Positions 9,438 to 18,927 of a stretch of DNA of 52,425 nt are shown piece by piece. The position numbers were made by a program, and so were the translations under genes. Below the pieces are notes generated by a model, which ran no database searches, was not told the origin of the DNA, and saw only the letters and a program-made list of their open reading frames with translations. The number at the start of each line of letters is the position of its first letter. Within the stretch, counting starts at the first letter, position 1. Source of the DNA: JAEZVV01 sp036652035 (GTDB taxonomy: Bacteria; Pseudomonadota; Gammaproteobacteria; Burkholderiales; Burkholderiaceae_F); contig JAVVWR010000015.1 in NCBI GenBank assembly GCA_036652035.1, positions 1 through 52,425 on the forward strand, written 5' to 3'.

Positions 9438-9826
9438 GGATTCTTTGCTGGCACCGGTGAAAGGAGTGACGCCGGCTGGCGGTGCTGCCTCGTGCGTAAT
9501 TAGAGAGTTTTGCGCGAAGGGTTACGCCAGGGCCAGCCACGTAAACCACTACTTTCCCCATCTTTTCGGACGAAGCGGCCCAGTTGGCGACGTCGCCAGT
9601 GCGTAACTCGATCAACGGAAGCAGAGTCGGTCACGGAGCCCGCAGCGATTCGTGGTGCTTGGGCGCGCCGATCCTGTGCGGGTGACCATTCGCAAGAACG
9701 CCGTTGTGCGTCAGTCGGCCACGGCGTGGCCAGTGTTCTCGGGGCGAGGCATCGAGCGCGTTCAAGATCGTCATGGTTTCCCCGCTAGCAATCATCATGC
9801 GCGGTGCGCAGCCTAGAATCAGAGGC
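9438..9826. other. Intergenic region between hydrolase and fmt
   Basis: About 390 bases holding the divergent starts of the hydrolase and fmt. I find no credible gene. It contains a perfect 14-base palindrome, TGGCGACGTCGCCA at 9585-9598, and a small hairpin GGCCAC/GTGGCC at 9717-9731. Either could be an operator, but nothing in the sequence says what would bind. Confidence 0.5.
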
Positions 9827-10798
9827 ATGAAAATCATCTTCGCTGGCACGCCGGACTTCGCTGCTGCGGCCCTGGCGGCCCTGATCGAGGCGGGATACGA
9901 GATCCCGCTGGTGTTGTCGCAACCCGACCGGCCGGCCGGCCGCGGCATGAAGCTGACGGCCAGCCCGGTCAAACAGCTCGCCTTGCAGCACGGACTGACG
10001 GTCGCCACGCCGCTGTCGCTCAGTCTCAAGAAGGGCGGCGAGGAAGCGGCTGCCGCGCATGAGCTCCTGCGTGCGGCCAAGGCTGACGTGATGGTGGTGG
10101 CGGCCTACGGCCTGATCCTGCCGCAGACGGTGCTCGACATTCCGCGGGGAATCGGCGGCGCGGGGGCGCCCGGCCTGAAAGCGATCAATATCCACGCCAG
10201 CCTCTTGCCGCGTTGGCGTGGCGCCGCGCCCATCACCCGCGCGATCGAGGCGGGCGACGCCGAGACCGGCATCACCCTGATGCAGATGGATGCCGGGCTC
10301 GACACCGGCCCGATGTTGCTGGAGCGCCGGACTCCGATCGGGCCCGACGCCACCAGCGCCACCCTGACCACGCAGCTCGCCGCGATGGGCGCCGCACTGC
10401 TGCTCGACGGCCTGCGCCGCGCCGATCAGCTGGTGGCGCAAGCCCAGCCTGAGGTCGGCGTCACTTACGCGCACAAGATCGCCAAGACCGAGGCGCGGGT
10501 TGACTGGACCCGGCCGGCGGCCGAGATCGAGCGCCAGATCCGCGCCTTCGACCCCTTCCCGGCCGCGGCCGCCACGCTGCGCGAAACCTCGATCAAGCTG
10601 TGGCGCGCGCGCGTGCTCGCGGCAAGCAGTGCGGCGGCTCCCGGCCGCGTGATCGCGGCGGACGCCGCGGGCGTGAGCGTGGCTACCGGCGCCGGTGTGC
10701 TGCAACTGACCGAACTTCAACGCCCCGGCGCCAAGCGTCTGCCGGCGCGCGAATTCCTGGCCGGCTTTCCGGTGGCGGCCGCGGAGAAATTTGAATGA
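9827..10798 (+). CDS. fmt: Methionyl-tRNA formyltransferase
   Basis: A 323-residue enzyme that formylates Met-tRNA(fMet) using 10-formyl-THF. It starts MKIIFAGTPDFAA, the family's usual N terminus, and carries the formyl-transfer active site INIHASLLPRWRGAAPI and the following ETGITLMQMD. The C-terminal 110 residues form the tRNA-binding OB-like domain. I start at ATG 9827; the open frame upstream (from 9704) is not homologous. Its stop overlaps the rsmB start (ATGA at 10795-10798), so the two are translationally coupled. It works with def upstream in start-methionine processing. Confidence 0.95.
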   Translation: MKIIFAGTPDFAAAALAALIEAGYEIPLVLSQPDRPAGRGMKLTASPVKQLALQHGLTVATPLSLSLKKGGEEAAAAHELLRAAKADVMVVAAYGLILPQTVLDIPRGIGGAGAPGLKAINIHASLLPRWRGAAPITRAIEAGDAETGITLMQMDAGLDTGPMLLERRTPIGPDATSATLTTQLAAMGAALLLDGLRRADQLVAQAQPEVGVTYAHKIAKTEARVDWTRPAAEIERQIRAFDPFPAAAATLRETSIKLWRARVLAASSAAAPGRVIAADAAGVSVATGAGVLQLTELQRPGAKRLPAREFLAGFPVAAAEKFE

Positions 10799-12117
10799 AA
10801 CAAACCTCAGCCCGACTGGCCGATGCGATGACCCTGGCCGCTCGTGCCTGGGAAGGGATTCAGTCCGGTCACTCGCTCGAGAAATCGCTTGAGATGGCCA
10901 CGCGCGGCGTGGACCCGCGGCTGCGCGGCGCGACGCAGGACCTGCTGTACGGTGCGACGCGCCGCCTCGCGCTGGTCGAAGCCTTGATCGCCAAGCTTGC
11001 GCAACGGCCACCGGCACCGCCGGTGGCCGCCTTGCTGGCGGTCGCTTTGTCGCAGCTGGTCGCGCGCGCGGCCGCTGATTACGCCATCGTCGATCAGGCG
11101 GTGGTGGCGGCCAAGGAGGAGCCGATCCTGGCCTCGGCTGCCGGTTTCATCAATGCGGTGCTGCGCCGCTACACCCGCGAGCGAGAGGCGCTCGAGGCCG
11201 AGTTGCTGGCTCAGCCCATGATTCGCTACAACGCTCCCGATTGGTGGATGGCGCGGGTCAAGGCCGCTCGCCCGGACGACTGGCAGGCCGTGCTCGAGCT
11301 GCAGCAGAGCCGCCCGCCCATGATTCTTCGGGTCAACCAGCGCCGTGCCACGGTCGCTCAGGTGGTAGCCGATTTCGCCGCGGCCGGTCTGGCCGCAAGC
11401 CAGGTGGGCGAGGTGGCGGTCTGGCTGCACGAGCCGCGCCCGGTGCACCTGATTCCGGGTTTCGACACCGGCGTGGTGTCGGTGCAGGACGCCGGTAGCC
11501 AGCTCGCCGTCCCCTTTCTGCAAGTCGCGCCTGGCATGCGGGTGCTCGACGCCTGCGCCGCTCCCGGTGGCAAGACAGCGCACTTGGCCGAGACGGCTGA
11601 CCTTGACCTGGTCGCGCTCGAGATCGACCCGACCCGTTCGCGCCGGATTGGCGAGAACTTGGAACGGCTGGGTCTCGCCGCCAAGGTGATGATTGCCGAC
11701 GCGGGCGAGCCGCGGCGCTGGTGGGACGGGCGTCCGTTCGACCGCATCCTGCTGGATGCGCCCTGCACCGCCTCGGGCATCGTGCGGCGCCATCCCGACA
11801 TTCCGTGGTCGCGCCGCGCCGACGATGTTGCGCAATTGGCACGTGAACAAAAGCGCTTGCTGGAGGCGCTTTGGCCGTTGCTCGCGCCCGCTGGTAGATT
11901 GCTTTACGTCGTCTGCTCGTTGTTTCCCGAGGAAGGCCAGCAGCGCATCGACGAGTTCCTCGCCAGTCACCCCGATGCGCGTGCCGTGTCGCTGGCGCCG
12001 GGGCTGCCGGCTTCGCTTCCCCTGGCGCCGACCGAGGCGGTAGTCGCCGCTTTCGCTAACGGCCTGCCCACGGTTCATGACGGGTTTTTCTACGCGCTGA
12101 TCGAAAAGACCTCATGA
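10795..12117 (+). CDS. rsmB: 16S rRNA (cytosine-967-C5)-methyltransferase RsmB
   Basis: A 440-residue SAM-dependent rRNA methyltransferase. The N-terminal 150 residues form a NusB-like RNA-binding domain (RGATQDLLYGATRR). The catalytic domain has the SAM loop DACAAPGGKTAHLAE, the motif IV cysteine Cys324 in DAPCTASG, and the motif VI nucleophile Cys374 in YVVCSLFPEEG. Both cysteines needed by m5C methyltransferases are therefore present. The start and stop overlap fmt and the DUF4390 gene by four bases each (ATGA). Confidence 0.95.
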   Translation: MKQTSARLADAMTLAARAWEGIQSGHSLEKSLEMATRGVDPRLRGATQDLLYGATRRLALVEALIAKLAQRPPAPPVAALLAVALSQLVARAAADYAIVDQAVVAAKEEPILASAAGFINAVLRRYTREREALEAELLAQPMIRYNAPDWWMARVKAARPDDWQAVLELQQSRPPMILRVNQRRATVAQVVADFAAAGLAASQVGEVAVWLHEPRPVHLIPGFDTGVVSVQDAGSQLAVPFLQVAPGMRVLDACAAPGGKTAHLAETADLDLVALEIDPTRSRRIGENLERLGLAAKVMIADAGEPRRWWDGRPFDRILLDAPCTASGIVRRHPDIPWSRRADDVAQLAREQKRLLEALWPLLAPAGRLLYVVCSLFPEEGQQRIDEFLASHPDARAVSLAPGLPASLPLAPTEAVVAAFANGLPTVHDGFFYALIEKTS

Positions 12118-12716
12118 CCTTTTTCGCTCGTTTCCTGCGCCGGTGGTTTGCCGGGGTCGCGCTGGTGCTGTCGCTGGGCGCAGCGTTCGGCGTGAGCGCA
12201 GCGGACGAGCGAATCGGTCTGATGTCGGCCGTGCTAGAGACATCCAACAGCAATCAGGCGTCCGGGATTTATCTCGATGCGACCTTCGAATTCGAGCTCG
12301 TTCCCACGCTTGACGAGGCCTTGCACAAGGGCATTGCGCTCTACTTCGTGATCGAGTTCGAGCTCGCGCGCGAGCGCTGGTGGTGGCTCAACCGCAAGCT
12401 GGTCTCGACCCAGTTGGTCTATCGCCTGTCTTACAGCCCGCTCACCCGGCAATACCGGCTCGCACGCGGCGGGCTGTCGCAGCCGTTTGAAACCCTCGAC
12501 GAAGCGCTGGCCTTGATGAAGAGCGTGCGCAACTGGAAGGTGATGGACCGCGGCGTACTTAAGCCGGGTGAGGACTATGTTGCCGAGCTGAGGATGCGGC
12601 TCGACACCTCGCAACTGCCCAAGCCCTTCCAGGTCAACGCGATCGCCAGCCGTGACTGGACGCTGGCCTCTGATTGGCAACCGGTGCGGGTGTCGCCTGA
12701 ACTCGCCCGCCAGTAA
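12114..12716 (+). CDS. DUF4390 exported protein
   Basis: A 200-residue protein with an N-terminal signal sequence (LRRWFAGVALVLSLGAAFG, cleavage near VSAA) and the DUF4390 pattern FELVPTLDEALHKGIALYF, followed by WWWLNRKL. Function is unknown in the family. Its position between rsmB and ntrY is conserved in betaproteobacteria, and it overlaps rsmB by four bases, so it is expressed with both. A periplasmic role linked to the NtrY sensor is possible but is only suggested by position. Confidence 0.85.
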   Translation: MTFFARFLRRWFAGVALVLSLGAAFGVSAADERIGLMSAVLETSNSNQASGIYLDATFEFELVPTLDEALHKGIALYFVIEFELARERWWWLNRKLVSTQLVYRLSYSPLTRQYRLARGGLSQPFETLDEALALMKSVRNWKVMDRGVLKPGEDYVAELRMRLDTSQLPKPFQVNAIASRDWTLASDWQPVRVSPELARQ

Positions 12717-12728
12717 TCGGACGGACTG

Positions 12729-15068
12729 ATGTCGTCGCAGTTTCTGCGTTACGGACTCTTCGCGGGTCTGGCCTTCGGCGGTGTGCTTTTGTTCCTGCTG
12801 GCCTCGGCCAGCGGCAACACCGCTTTTTTCGAACGCAATTACCCGCTGCTGCTGCAGATCAACGGCCTGATCGCGGCGATGCTCGCGGTCCTGGTCGCCT
12901 TTCTGCTCGCGCGCCTGGTGCGGCGCTGGCGTCAGGGCCGATTTGGCATCCGTTTGATGGCGCGTTTTGCGCTTGCCTTCACCCTGCTGGGGGTCTTGCC
13001 GGGCGCCTTGATCTATGTGGTGTCGGTCCAGTTTCTGGGGCGCTCGATCGAATCGTGGTTCGATGTGCGGGTCGAGCGTGCGCTTGATTCCGGCCTGATG
13101 CTGGGCCGCGCCGTGCTCGACAATCTCAAGGCCGATGTCACCGGCAAGGCGCGCGCGATGGCGATTGAGCTGGCCGATGCGCCAGCCACGACCCAGCTGG
13201 CGATGCTTAACCGGCTGCGCGAGCAATCCGGCATTTCCGAAGCCCTGCTGGTGACGGCAAGCGGCCAGCTGATTGGCGCCAGCGGAACCCGGCTGTCCGA
13301 GCTGGTGCCGGATCTGCCGTCGACAACGCAGTTGCGCGCTGCGCGTACCCAGCGCGTCTACGCCACGATCGAGGGCGAAGCGGGGGGCTCCGAGGCCGAA
13401 GGGCGGTTGCGGGTTCGGGTCCTGGTGTCTTTGCCGGCGCCCACGCCGGCGCCGGCCGAAATCACGCCGGGCCTGTTCCAGTTCGAGCCTTTCCTGGGTG
13501 GCTTGCGCGACCGCGGCGGCGGCGGTTTGCGTGATGCGACCGAGCCCAAGAACCTGGCCGAGTCCCGCGCCGGCGCTATGCGCCGCAGCGGCGACGCCTT
13601 GCTGCTGCAGTTGCTGCAGCCGGTGCCGGCGGCGATTGCGGCCAATGCCGAAGCGCTCACCAGCGGCTACCGCGAGTACCAGGAGTTGTCGCTGGCACGC
13701 TCAGGACTGACCAAGATCTACACCGTCACCCTGACCTTGACGCTCTTGCTCGCCATTTTTGGCGCGATCGCCGCGGCGGTGTTGTTGTCCGGCTCGATGA
13801 CCGCGCCCTTGCTTCAATTGGCCGAAGGCACAAAGAAAGTATCGGAAGGCGATTACCGACCGGTCAGAGAGTTCCCCGGCAACGACGAGCTGAATCTTCT
13901 GACCCAGTCGTTCAACGCCATGACGCGCCAGCTCACCGATGCGCGCGACGCGGTCGAGTTGCGCAGCCGCGAGCTTGAACACGCCAAGGCCTATCTGGAG
14001 CGGGTGCTGGGCAATCTGTCGGCGGGTGTCCTGGTGCTCAATCGCGAGTTCCGGCTGGTCACCGCCAACTACGGCGCGACCCGCATTCTTGGCGCCGGCA
14101 TTGCCGAGCGCCGTGGCGAGCCCTTGATCGCGATCGAGCCGCTGCTGGCGGCGGCGGTCGAGCCGGCCTTCAGCGAAACCCAGGTCGCCGGAGCGGCGCA
14201 GGAAACCTGGCAACAGCAGGTCGAGCTGCGGCGGGAGGGCGTGGCCGAACCCCTGATGTTGTTTGTGCGCGGTTCGCAGCTGCCGCTCGACGACGGTCCG
14301 GGTTTTGTCCTGGTGTTCGACGACATCACCCAGGTGATTTCGGCGCAGCGCGCGCTTGCCTGGGGTGAGGTGGCACGGCGCCTGGCGCATGAGATCAAGA
14401 ACCCGCTGACGCCGATCCAGCTCGCGGCCGAGCGCCTGCAGATGAAGCTGGTCGATCGCCTGCCTCCGACCGAGGCCGAAGTGTTGCGCCGCGGCACCAC
14501 CACCATCGTCAACCAGGTGGCGGCGATGAAGCGCATGGTCGACGATTTCCGTGACTATGCCCGGGTGCCGCCGGCACGGCTGGCGCCGCTCGACCTCAAC
14601 GCCTTGGTTGCCGAGGTGGCCTTGCTCTACCGCCAGGGCGGCGCGCCGATTGAACTGGAGCTGGCGACCGATGTGCCACCGATCGAAGGCGATCCGACCC
14701 AGCTGCGGCAAGTGATTCACAATCTGCTCGCCAATGCCTGCGATTCGCTGGCAGGCAGGGCCGATGGCCGGATCGTGGTCCGGAGCTGCCGGGTGGGGCG
14801 CTCAGAAGACGAATCTTCGACTAGAGCGGTTCGCCTTGTGTTTGAGGACAACGGGTCGGGCTTTGCCACGAATATACTTAAGCGCGCATTCGAACCCTAT
14901 GTGACGACAAAATCGAGCGGCACCGGGCTTGGACTTGCCATGGTTAAAAAAATCATCGATGAACATGGCGCTCGCATTGAACTGGCCAACCGGGCTCCCG
15001 AGCACGGCGTGGGCGGAACGGGAGGGGCACTGGTGACGATCGTATTTCGACAGATCGCACCGGCCTGA
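12729..15068 (+). CDS. ntrY: NtrY-like membrane sensor histidine kinase
   Basis: A 779-residue sensor kinase. The N-terminal half has three or four membrane segments (within residues 5-110 and again near 335-360), with a periplasmic or extracytoplasmic part between about 110 and 330. A HAMP domain follows (TAPLLQLAEGTKKVSEGDY), then a PAS-type region near 415-540, the HisKA box with phosphoacceptor His554 in LAHEIKNPLTP, and the ATPase domain (N box NLLANACDSL, FEDNGSGF, GTGLGLAMVKKI). This arrangement is that of NtrY, which responds to nitrogen or redox state in other species. The response regulator begins 71 bases later; it is unusual in lacking an AAA+ domain. Confidence 0.88.
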   Translation: MSSQFLRYGLFAGLAFGGVLLFLLASASGNTAFFERNYPLLLQINGLIAAMLAVLVAFLLARLVRRWRQGRFGIRLMARFALAFTLLGVLPGALIYVVSVQFLGRSIESWFDVRVERALDSGLMLGRAVLDNLKADVTGKARAMAIELADAPATTQLAMLNRLREQSGISEALLVTASGQLIGASGTRLSELVPDLPSTTQLRAARTQRVYATIEGEAGGSEAEGRLRVRVLVSLPAPTPAPAEITPGLFQFEPFLGGLRDRGGGGLRDATEPKNLAESRAGAMRRSGDALLLQLLQPVPAAIAANAEALTSGYREYQELSLARSGLTKIYTVTLTLTLLLAIFGAIAAAVLLSGSMTAPLLQLAEGTKKVSEGDYRPVREFPGNDELNLLTQSFNAMTRQLTDARDAVELRSRELEHAKAYLERVLGNLSAGVLVLNREFRLVTANYGATRILGAGIAERRGEPLIAIEPLLAAAVEPAFSETQVAGAAQETWQQQVELRREGVAEPLMLFVRGSQLPLDDGPGFVLVFDDITQVISAQRALAWGEVARRLAHEIKNPLTPIQLAAERLQMKLVDRLPPTEAEVLRRGTTTIVNQVAAMKRMVDDFRDYARVPPARLAPLDLNALVAEVALLYRQGGAPIELELATDVPPIEGDPTQLRQVIHNLLANACDSLAGRADGRIVVRSCRVGRSEDESSTRAVRLVFEDNGSGFATNILKRAFEPYVTTKSSGTGLGLAMVKKIIDEHGARIELANRAPEHGVGGTGGALVTIVFRQIAPA

Positions 15069-15139
15069 TGTGGGTGGACGGGAACCTGAACAAAGCGAGG
15101 AGTGCGCTGGCAGCGGTCTGATCGCTGCGGCGGGCAAAG

Positions 15140-15892
15140 ATGGCGAATATTCTGGTTGTTGACGACGAAGTCGGCATTCGCGAGCTGCTTTCCGAAATCC
15201 TGTCCGACGAAGGCCACGCGGTCTTCACTGCAGAGAATGCGGCGGCGGCGCGCACAGCGCGTCTGGCGGAAGAGCTGGATCTGATCCTGCTCGATATCTG
15301 GATGCCGGATACCGACGGCGTCACCCTGCTCAAGGAATGGGCCAGCAATGGTCAGCTCAACTTGCCGGTGATCATGATGTCGGGTCATGCGACCATCGAC
15401 ACGGCGGTTGAGGCGACACGCTTTGGTGCGCTTGATTTTCTTGAGAAGCCGATCGCTTTGGCACGTCTGCTGGGTGCGGTCAAACAAGGCCTTGAGCGCG
15501 GTCGCCTGGCGCGCAATCTGCGCGCCGCCGGTGCCGTTCCGGCCGTCCCGCGGCCGGTGACGAGCATGCCTCTGGTGCCTTTGCGCTCGGTGCCCGAGCG
15601 GCTGATCGAGCCGCTTCACTCTCAGCCGGAAGCTCATGGCCTGCTCGCCAAGGTCAGCCTCGATCTGCCGCTGCGCGAAGCGCGCGACCAGTTCGAGCGC
15701 GCCTACTTCACTTATCACCTCGCGCGCGAACACCACAGCATGACGCGGGTAGCCGATCGCGCCGGGTTGGAACGCACCCACCTTTATCGCAAGCTCAAGC
15801 AGCTCGGCATCGATCTGGGCCGCGGCGGGCGCCGTCCCGAGCGGGTGGTCGATGACGCGCTCCCCGAGCCCGTGACCGACAACAGCTTCTAA
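15140..15892 (+). CDS. NtrX-type response regulator lacking the AAA+ domain
   Basis: A 250-residue regulator. Residues 1-120 are a receiver domain with acidic pocket VVDDE, phosphoacceptor Asp52 (LLDIWMPD), the Ser of MMSGHA and Lys of LEKPI. A Pro-rich linker of about 50 residues leads to a C-terminal Fis-type helix-turn-helix (REARDQFERAYF, then MTRVADRAGLERTHLYRKLKQLG) that closely resembles the C terminus of NtrX. The 240-residue sigma-54 activating ATPase domain of full NtrX is absent, so it cannot open sigma-54 promoters by itself. It is presumably phosphorylated by the NtrY-like kinase upstream. The start lacks a strong ribosome site. Confidence 0.85.
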   Translation: MANILVVDDEVGIRELLSEILSDEGHAVFTAENAAAARTARLAEELDLILLDIWMPDTDGVTLLKEWASNGQLNLPVIMMSGHATIDTAVEATRFGALDFLEKPIALARLLGAVKQGLERGRLARNLRAAGAVPAVPRPVTSMPLVPLRSVPERLIEPLHSQPEAHGLLAKVSLDLPLREARDQFERAYFTYHLAREHHSMTRVADRAGLERTHLYRKLKQLGIDLGRGGRRPERVVDDALPEPVTDNSF

Positions 15893-15908
15893 GCGCTCGG
15901 CGCGTGGC

Positions 15909-17321
15909 ATGAAAATCATCATCATCGGTGCCGGGCGAGTGGGCTCCTCGGTCGCCGAGAGTCTGGTTTCCGAGGCTAACGACATCACCGTGGTCGATAC
16001 CGACGGTGCTCGCGTGGGCGACCTGCAGGGTCGCTACGACTTGCGCGGCCTGGTTGGCAACGCCGCCATGCCCTCGACCCTGGCCGAAGCGGGCGCGGAA
16101 GACGCCGACATGCTGATCGCCGTTACCGCCAGCGACGAGACCAATCTCGTCGCCTGCCTGATCGCGGCCGAGCTCTTCAATATCCCGACGCGGATTGCGC
16201 GGGTGCGCAACGTCGAGTTGCGCGAGTACCCGCGCCTGCTGGGCGAGCAAGGCTTTCACGCCACCAACATCATCTGGCCCGAGCAGGCGGTCACCGACTA
16301 CCTGCTGAAGCTGATCGAGTTTCCTGGCGCCTTGCAGGTGCTCGAGTTTGCCGACAATCGTGCCAGCTTGTGCGTGGTACGGGCGATGGCGGGAAGTCCG
16401 CTGGTGGGCCGGCCGATCCGCGATTTGCGCAGCCATGTTCCCAACGCCAGCGCGCGGATCGTTTCGATCTTCCGGCGCAACCGCCGTGTTGATTGTGACG
16501 GCGACACTCTGGTCGAGGCGGGTGACGAGGTCTTTGTGTTGGCCGCTTCCCGCGATGCCCGCACCGTGATGAGCGAGCTGCGTCGCAACGACAAACCGGT
16601 GCGGCGGGTGATTCTGGCGGGGGGCGGCAACATCGCTCTGCGGCTGGCGCGCGCGCTCGAGACCGGCGACGGCCTGAGCCAGATCGAGGACTACAACGTC
16701 CGCATCATCGAGTGGGACAAGAAGCGCTGCGCCGATCTGGCGCGCCAGCTTTCGTCAAACACCCTGGTCTTGAACGGCGACGCCACCGACGAGGATTTGC
16801 TCGAGGAAGAAGGCATTGCCGAGACCGATCTGTTTCTTGCTCTGACCAACGACGACGAGAACAACATCATGAGCGCGCTGCTCGCCAAGCGCATGGGCGC
16901 GCGGCGAGTGATCGCCCTGATCAACCGCAAGAGCTATGGCGACCTGATGCAGGGCACGCAGATCGATATTGCGGTGTCGCCCTCGCATGCCACGCTCTCC
17001 GAACTGCTGCGTCACGTGCGCCGTGGTGACGTGGTGGCGGCGCACAGCCTGCGGCGGGGCGCGGCCGAAGCGCTCGAGGTGATTGCTCACGGCGACAAGA
17101 AAAGCTCGAAAGTGGTCGGTCGCGCCATCGAGAACATCAAGCTGCCGCCGGGCGCGACCATCGGCGCGATCGTTCGTGGCGAGGGAGATCAGACCGCGGT
17201 GCTGATGGCTTCGCACGAGCTGGTGATCGAGGCCGAGGACCATGTGATTCTGTTTGTCGCCAACAAGCGCCAGGTGCCCAAGGTAGAGAAGCTCTTCACA
17301 GTCGATCCCGGATTTTTCTGA
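15909..17321 (+). CDS. trkA: Trk potassium transporter NAD-binding subunit TrkA
   Basis: A 470-residue cytoplasmic regulator of Trk potassium uptake. It has the usual duplicated layout: a first NAD-binding RCK-N domain (IIGAGRVGSS at residues 5-14), an RCK-C domain (about 140-225), a second NAD-binding half (AGGGNIALRLA at about 238) and a second RCK-C domain at the end. Length matches the family (about 458). It starts 16 bases after the response regulator and is followed by trkH, its membrane partner. Confidence 0.95.
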   Translation: MKIIIIGAGRVGSSVAESLVSEANDITVVDTDGARVGDLQGRYDLRGLVGNAAMPSTLAEAGAEDADMLIAVTASDETNLVACLIAAELFNIPTRIARVRNVELREYPRLLGEQGFHATNIIWPEQAVTDYLLKLIEFPGALQVLEFADNRASLCVVRAMAGSPLVGRPIRDLRSHVPNASARIVSIFRRNRRVDCDGDTLVEAGDEVFVLAASRDARTVMSELRRNDKPVRRVILAGGGNIALRLARALETGDGLSQIEDYNVRIIEWDKKRCADLARQLSSNTLVLNGDATDEDLLEEEGIAETDLFLALTNDDENNIMSALLAKRMGARRVIALINRKSYGDLMQGTQIDIAVSPSHATLSELLRHVRRGDVVAAHSLRRGAAEALEVIAHGDKKSSKVVGRAIENIKLPPGATIGAIVRGEGDQTAVLMASHELVIEAEDHVILFVANKRQVPKVEKLFTVDPGFF

Positions 17322-17457
17322 TGGCTCGCTACAACTCGGCTGGGCGCGGTGCTTGGCGCTTGAGCGGCGCTGATATCCTGAGTGCGTTTCGAACGGCGGC
17401 TGAGGCTGCCGTTTCCATTTGACGGTCGCGCTTGGCGACGCACTTTCTTTCCTCACC

Positions 17458-18927
17458 ATGCCTGCCTACCGGCGCACCCTACTTCCGGTCCTTAACGTCC
17501 TTGGCCTGATCATCGTGATTTTTTCTTTCACGATGCTGGTTCCGCTCGCGACTTCAGAAGTGCTGCGGGACGGCGCGGCGCGCAGCTTCGAGATCGCCTG
17601 CGGCGTGAGTTTGCTGACCGGGCTCGTGATGTGGTTGTCGACCCGCAGCCAGCGGCGCGAGCTGATGCCGCGCGATGGTTTCCTGCTGGTGACGCTGGTG
17701 TGGACGGCCTTGCCCGCGCTGGCCACGTTGCCGCTGCTATTGAGCATTGAGAGCTTGTCATTTACCGACGCGTATTTCGAGACCATGTCGGGTCTGACCA
17801 CCACGGGTTCGACGGTGCTCTCGGGGCTCGATGATCTGCCCTTGTCGATCAATCTGTGGCGCTGTCTGCTGGTATGGATTGGCGGCATGGGCATTCTGGT
17901 GTTGGCGGTGGCGATCCTGCCTCTGTTGGGCGTGGGTGGCGCCCAGGTCTTCAAGGCCGAATCGACCGGTCCGATGAAGGAAGCCAAGCTCACCCCCCGC
18001 ATCGCCGAGACCGCCAAGGGCTTGTACGCGGTCTATCTGACGATCTCCGCCGCGTGCTTCTTGTCGTTTGCCGCCGCCGGAATGAGCTGGTCCGACGCCT
18101 TCATGCACATGTGCTCGACCATGGGACTGGGCGGATTTTCATCCCATGACTCGAGCTTCGCATTTTGGAATTCGCCGCTGATTGACAGCGTGGCGGTGCT
18201 TTTCATGCTCCTCGCCGGCTTTAATTTCTCGCTTCACTTCGTGGCGTGGCGCAAGCGCTCGTTGGCCGCGTACTGGCGCGATCCGGAGGCCAAGGCCTAT
18301 CTTGGCACCATGATCGGCGCGGTTCTGGCCGTGACGATCTTCCTGCTCTTTCACGGCGTTTATCCGGACTTTCTCACCGCGCTGCGGTTTGCCGCTTTCA
18401 ACGTGGTGTCGATTGCGAGCACCACCGGTTTTGCCAGCACCGACTACAACCTGTGGCCGATCGCGGCGCCAGTTTTCATGATCTTTCTGTCGGGCTTTGT
18501 CACTTCGGCTGGCTCCACCGGCGGCGGGATCAAGATGATCCGCGCCGTCATTCTGTTCAAGCAGGCGCGTCGCGAGTTCACCCGAATCGTTCACCCGCGC
18601 GCGGTCAGCCCCGTCAATATCGGCGGCCAGGTCATCGAGAACAACGTGATCTTTGCGGTGCTCGCCTTCATGCTGATCTACGGTGCGGTGATCATCATCT
18701 GCACCTTCCTGTTGCTGATCTCGGGGCTGGATGTGGTCACCGCCTTCACCGCGGTGGTGGCCAGTGTCAACAACATGGGGCCGGGGCTCAATCAGGTCGG
18801 GCCGGCCACCAACTTTGGCGGTCTGTCCGACTTCGAAACCTGGGTCTGCACCTTTGCCATGCTGGTCGGCCGGATCGAGATGCTCGCGGTCCTGGTGCTT
18901 TTTACCCGCGGCTTCTGGCGCGCCTGA
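17458..18927 (+). CDS. trkH: Trk potassium uptake channel subunit TrkH
   Basis: A 489-residue membrane protein that conducts K+ with TrkA. Four pore-loop signatures can be seen in order: LTTTGSTVLSG, STMGLGGFSSHD, ASTTGFASTDY and VNNMGPGLNQVGP, each with the filter glycine, separated by hydrophobic segments. I start at ATG 17458 (MPAYRRTLLPVL), which gives the usual length; a TTG 39 bases upstream is also in frame. Its stop codon overlaps the start of the small CxCC gene (TGATG at 18925-18929). Confidence 0.95.
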   Translation: MPAYRRTLLPVLNVLGLIIVIFSFTMLVPLATSEVLRDGAARSFEIACGVSLLTGLVMWLSTRSQRRELMPRDGFLLVTLVWTALPALATLPLLLSIESLSFTDAYFETMSGLTTTGSTVLSGLDDLPLSINLWRCLLVWIGGMGILVLAVAILPLLGVGGAQVFKAESTGPMKEAKLTPRIAETAKGLYAVYLTISAACFLSFAAAGMSWSDAFMHMCSTMGLGGFSSHDSSFAFWNSPLIDSVAVLFMLLAGFNFSLHFVAWRKRSLAAYWRDPEAKAYLGTMIGAVLAVTIFLLFHGVYPDFLTALRFAAFNVVSIASTTGFASTDYNLWPIAAPVFMIFLSGFVTSAGSTGGGIKMIRAVILFKQARREFTRIVHPRAVSPVNIGGQVIENNVIFAVLAFMLIYGAVIIICTFLLLISGLDVVTAFTAVVASVNNMGPGLNQVGPATNFGGLSDFETWVCTFAMLVGRIEMLAVLVLFTRGFWRA

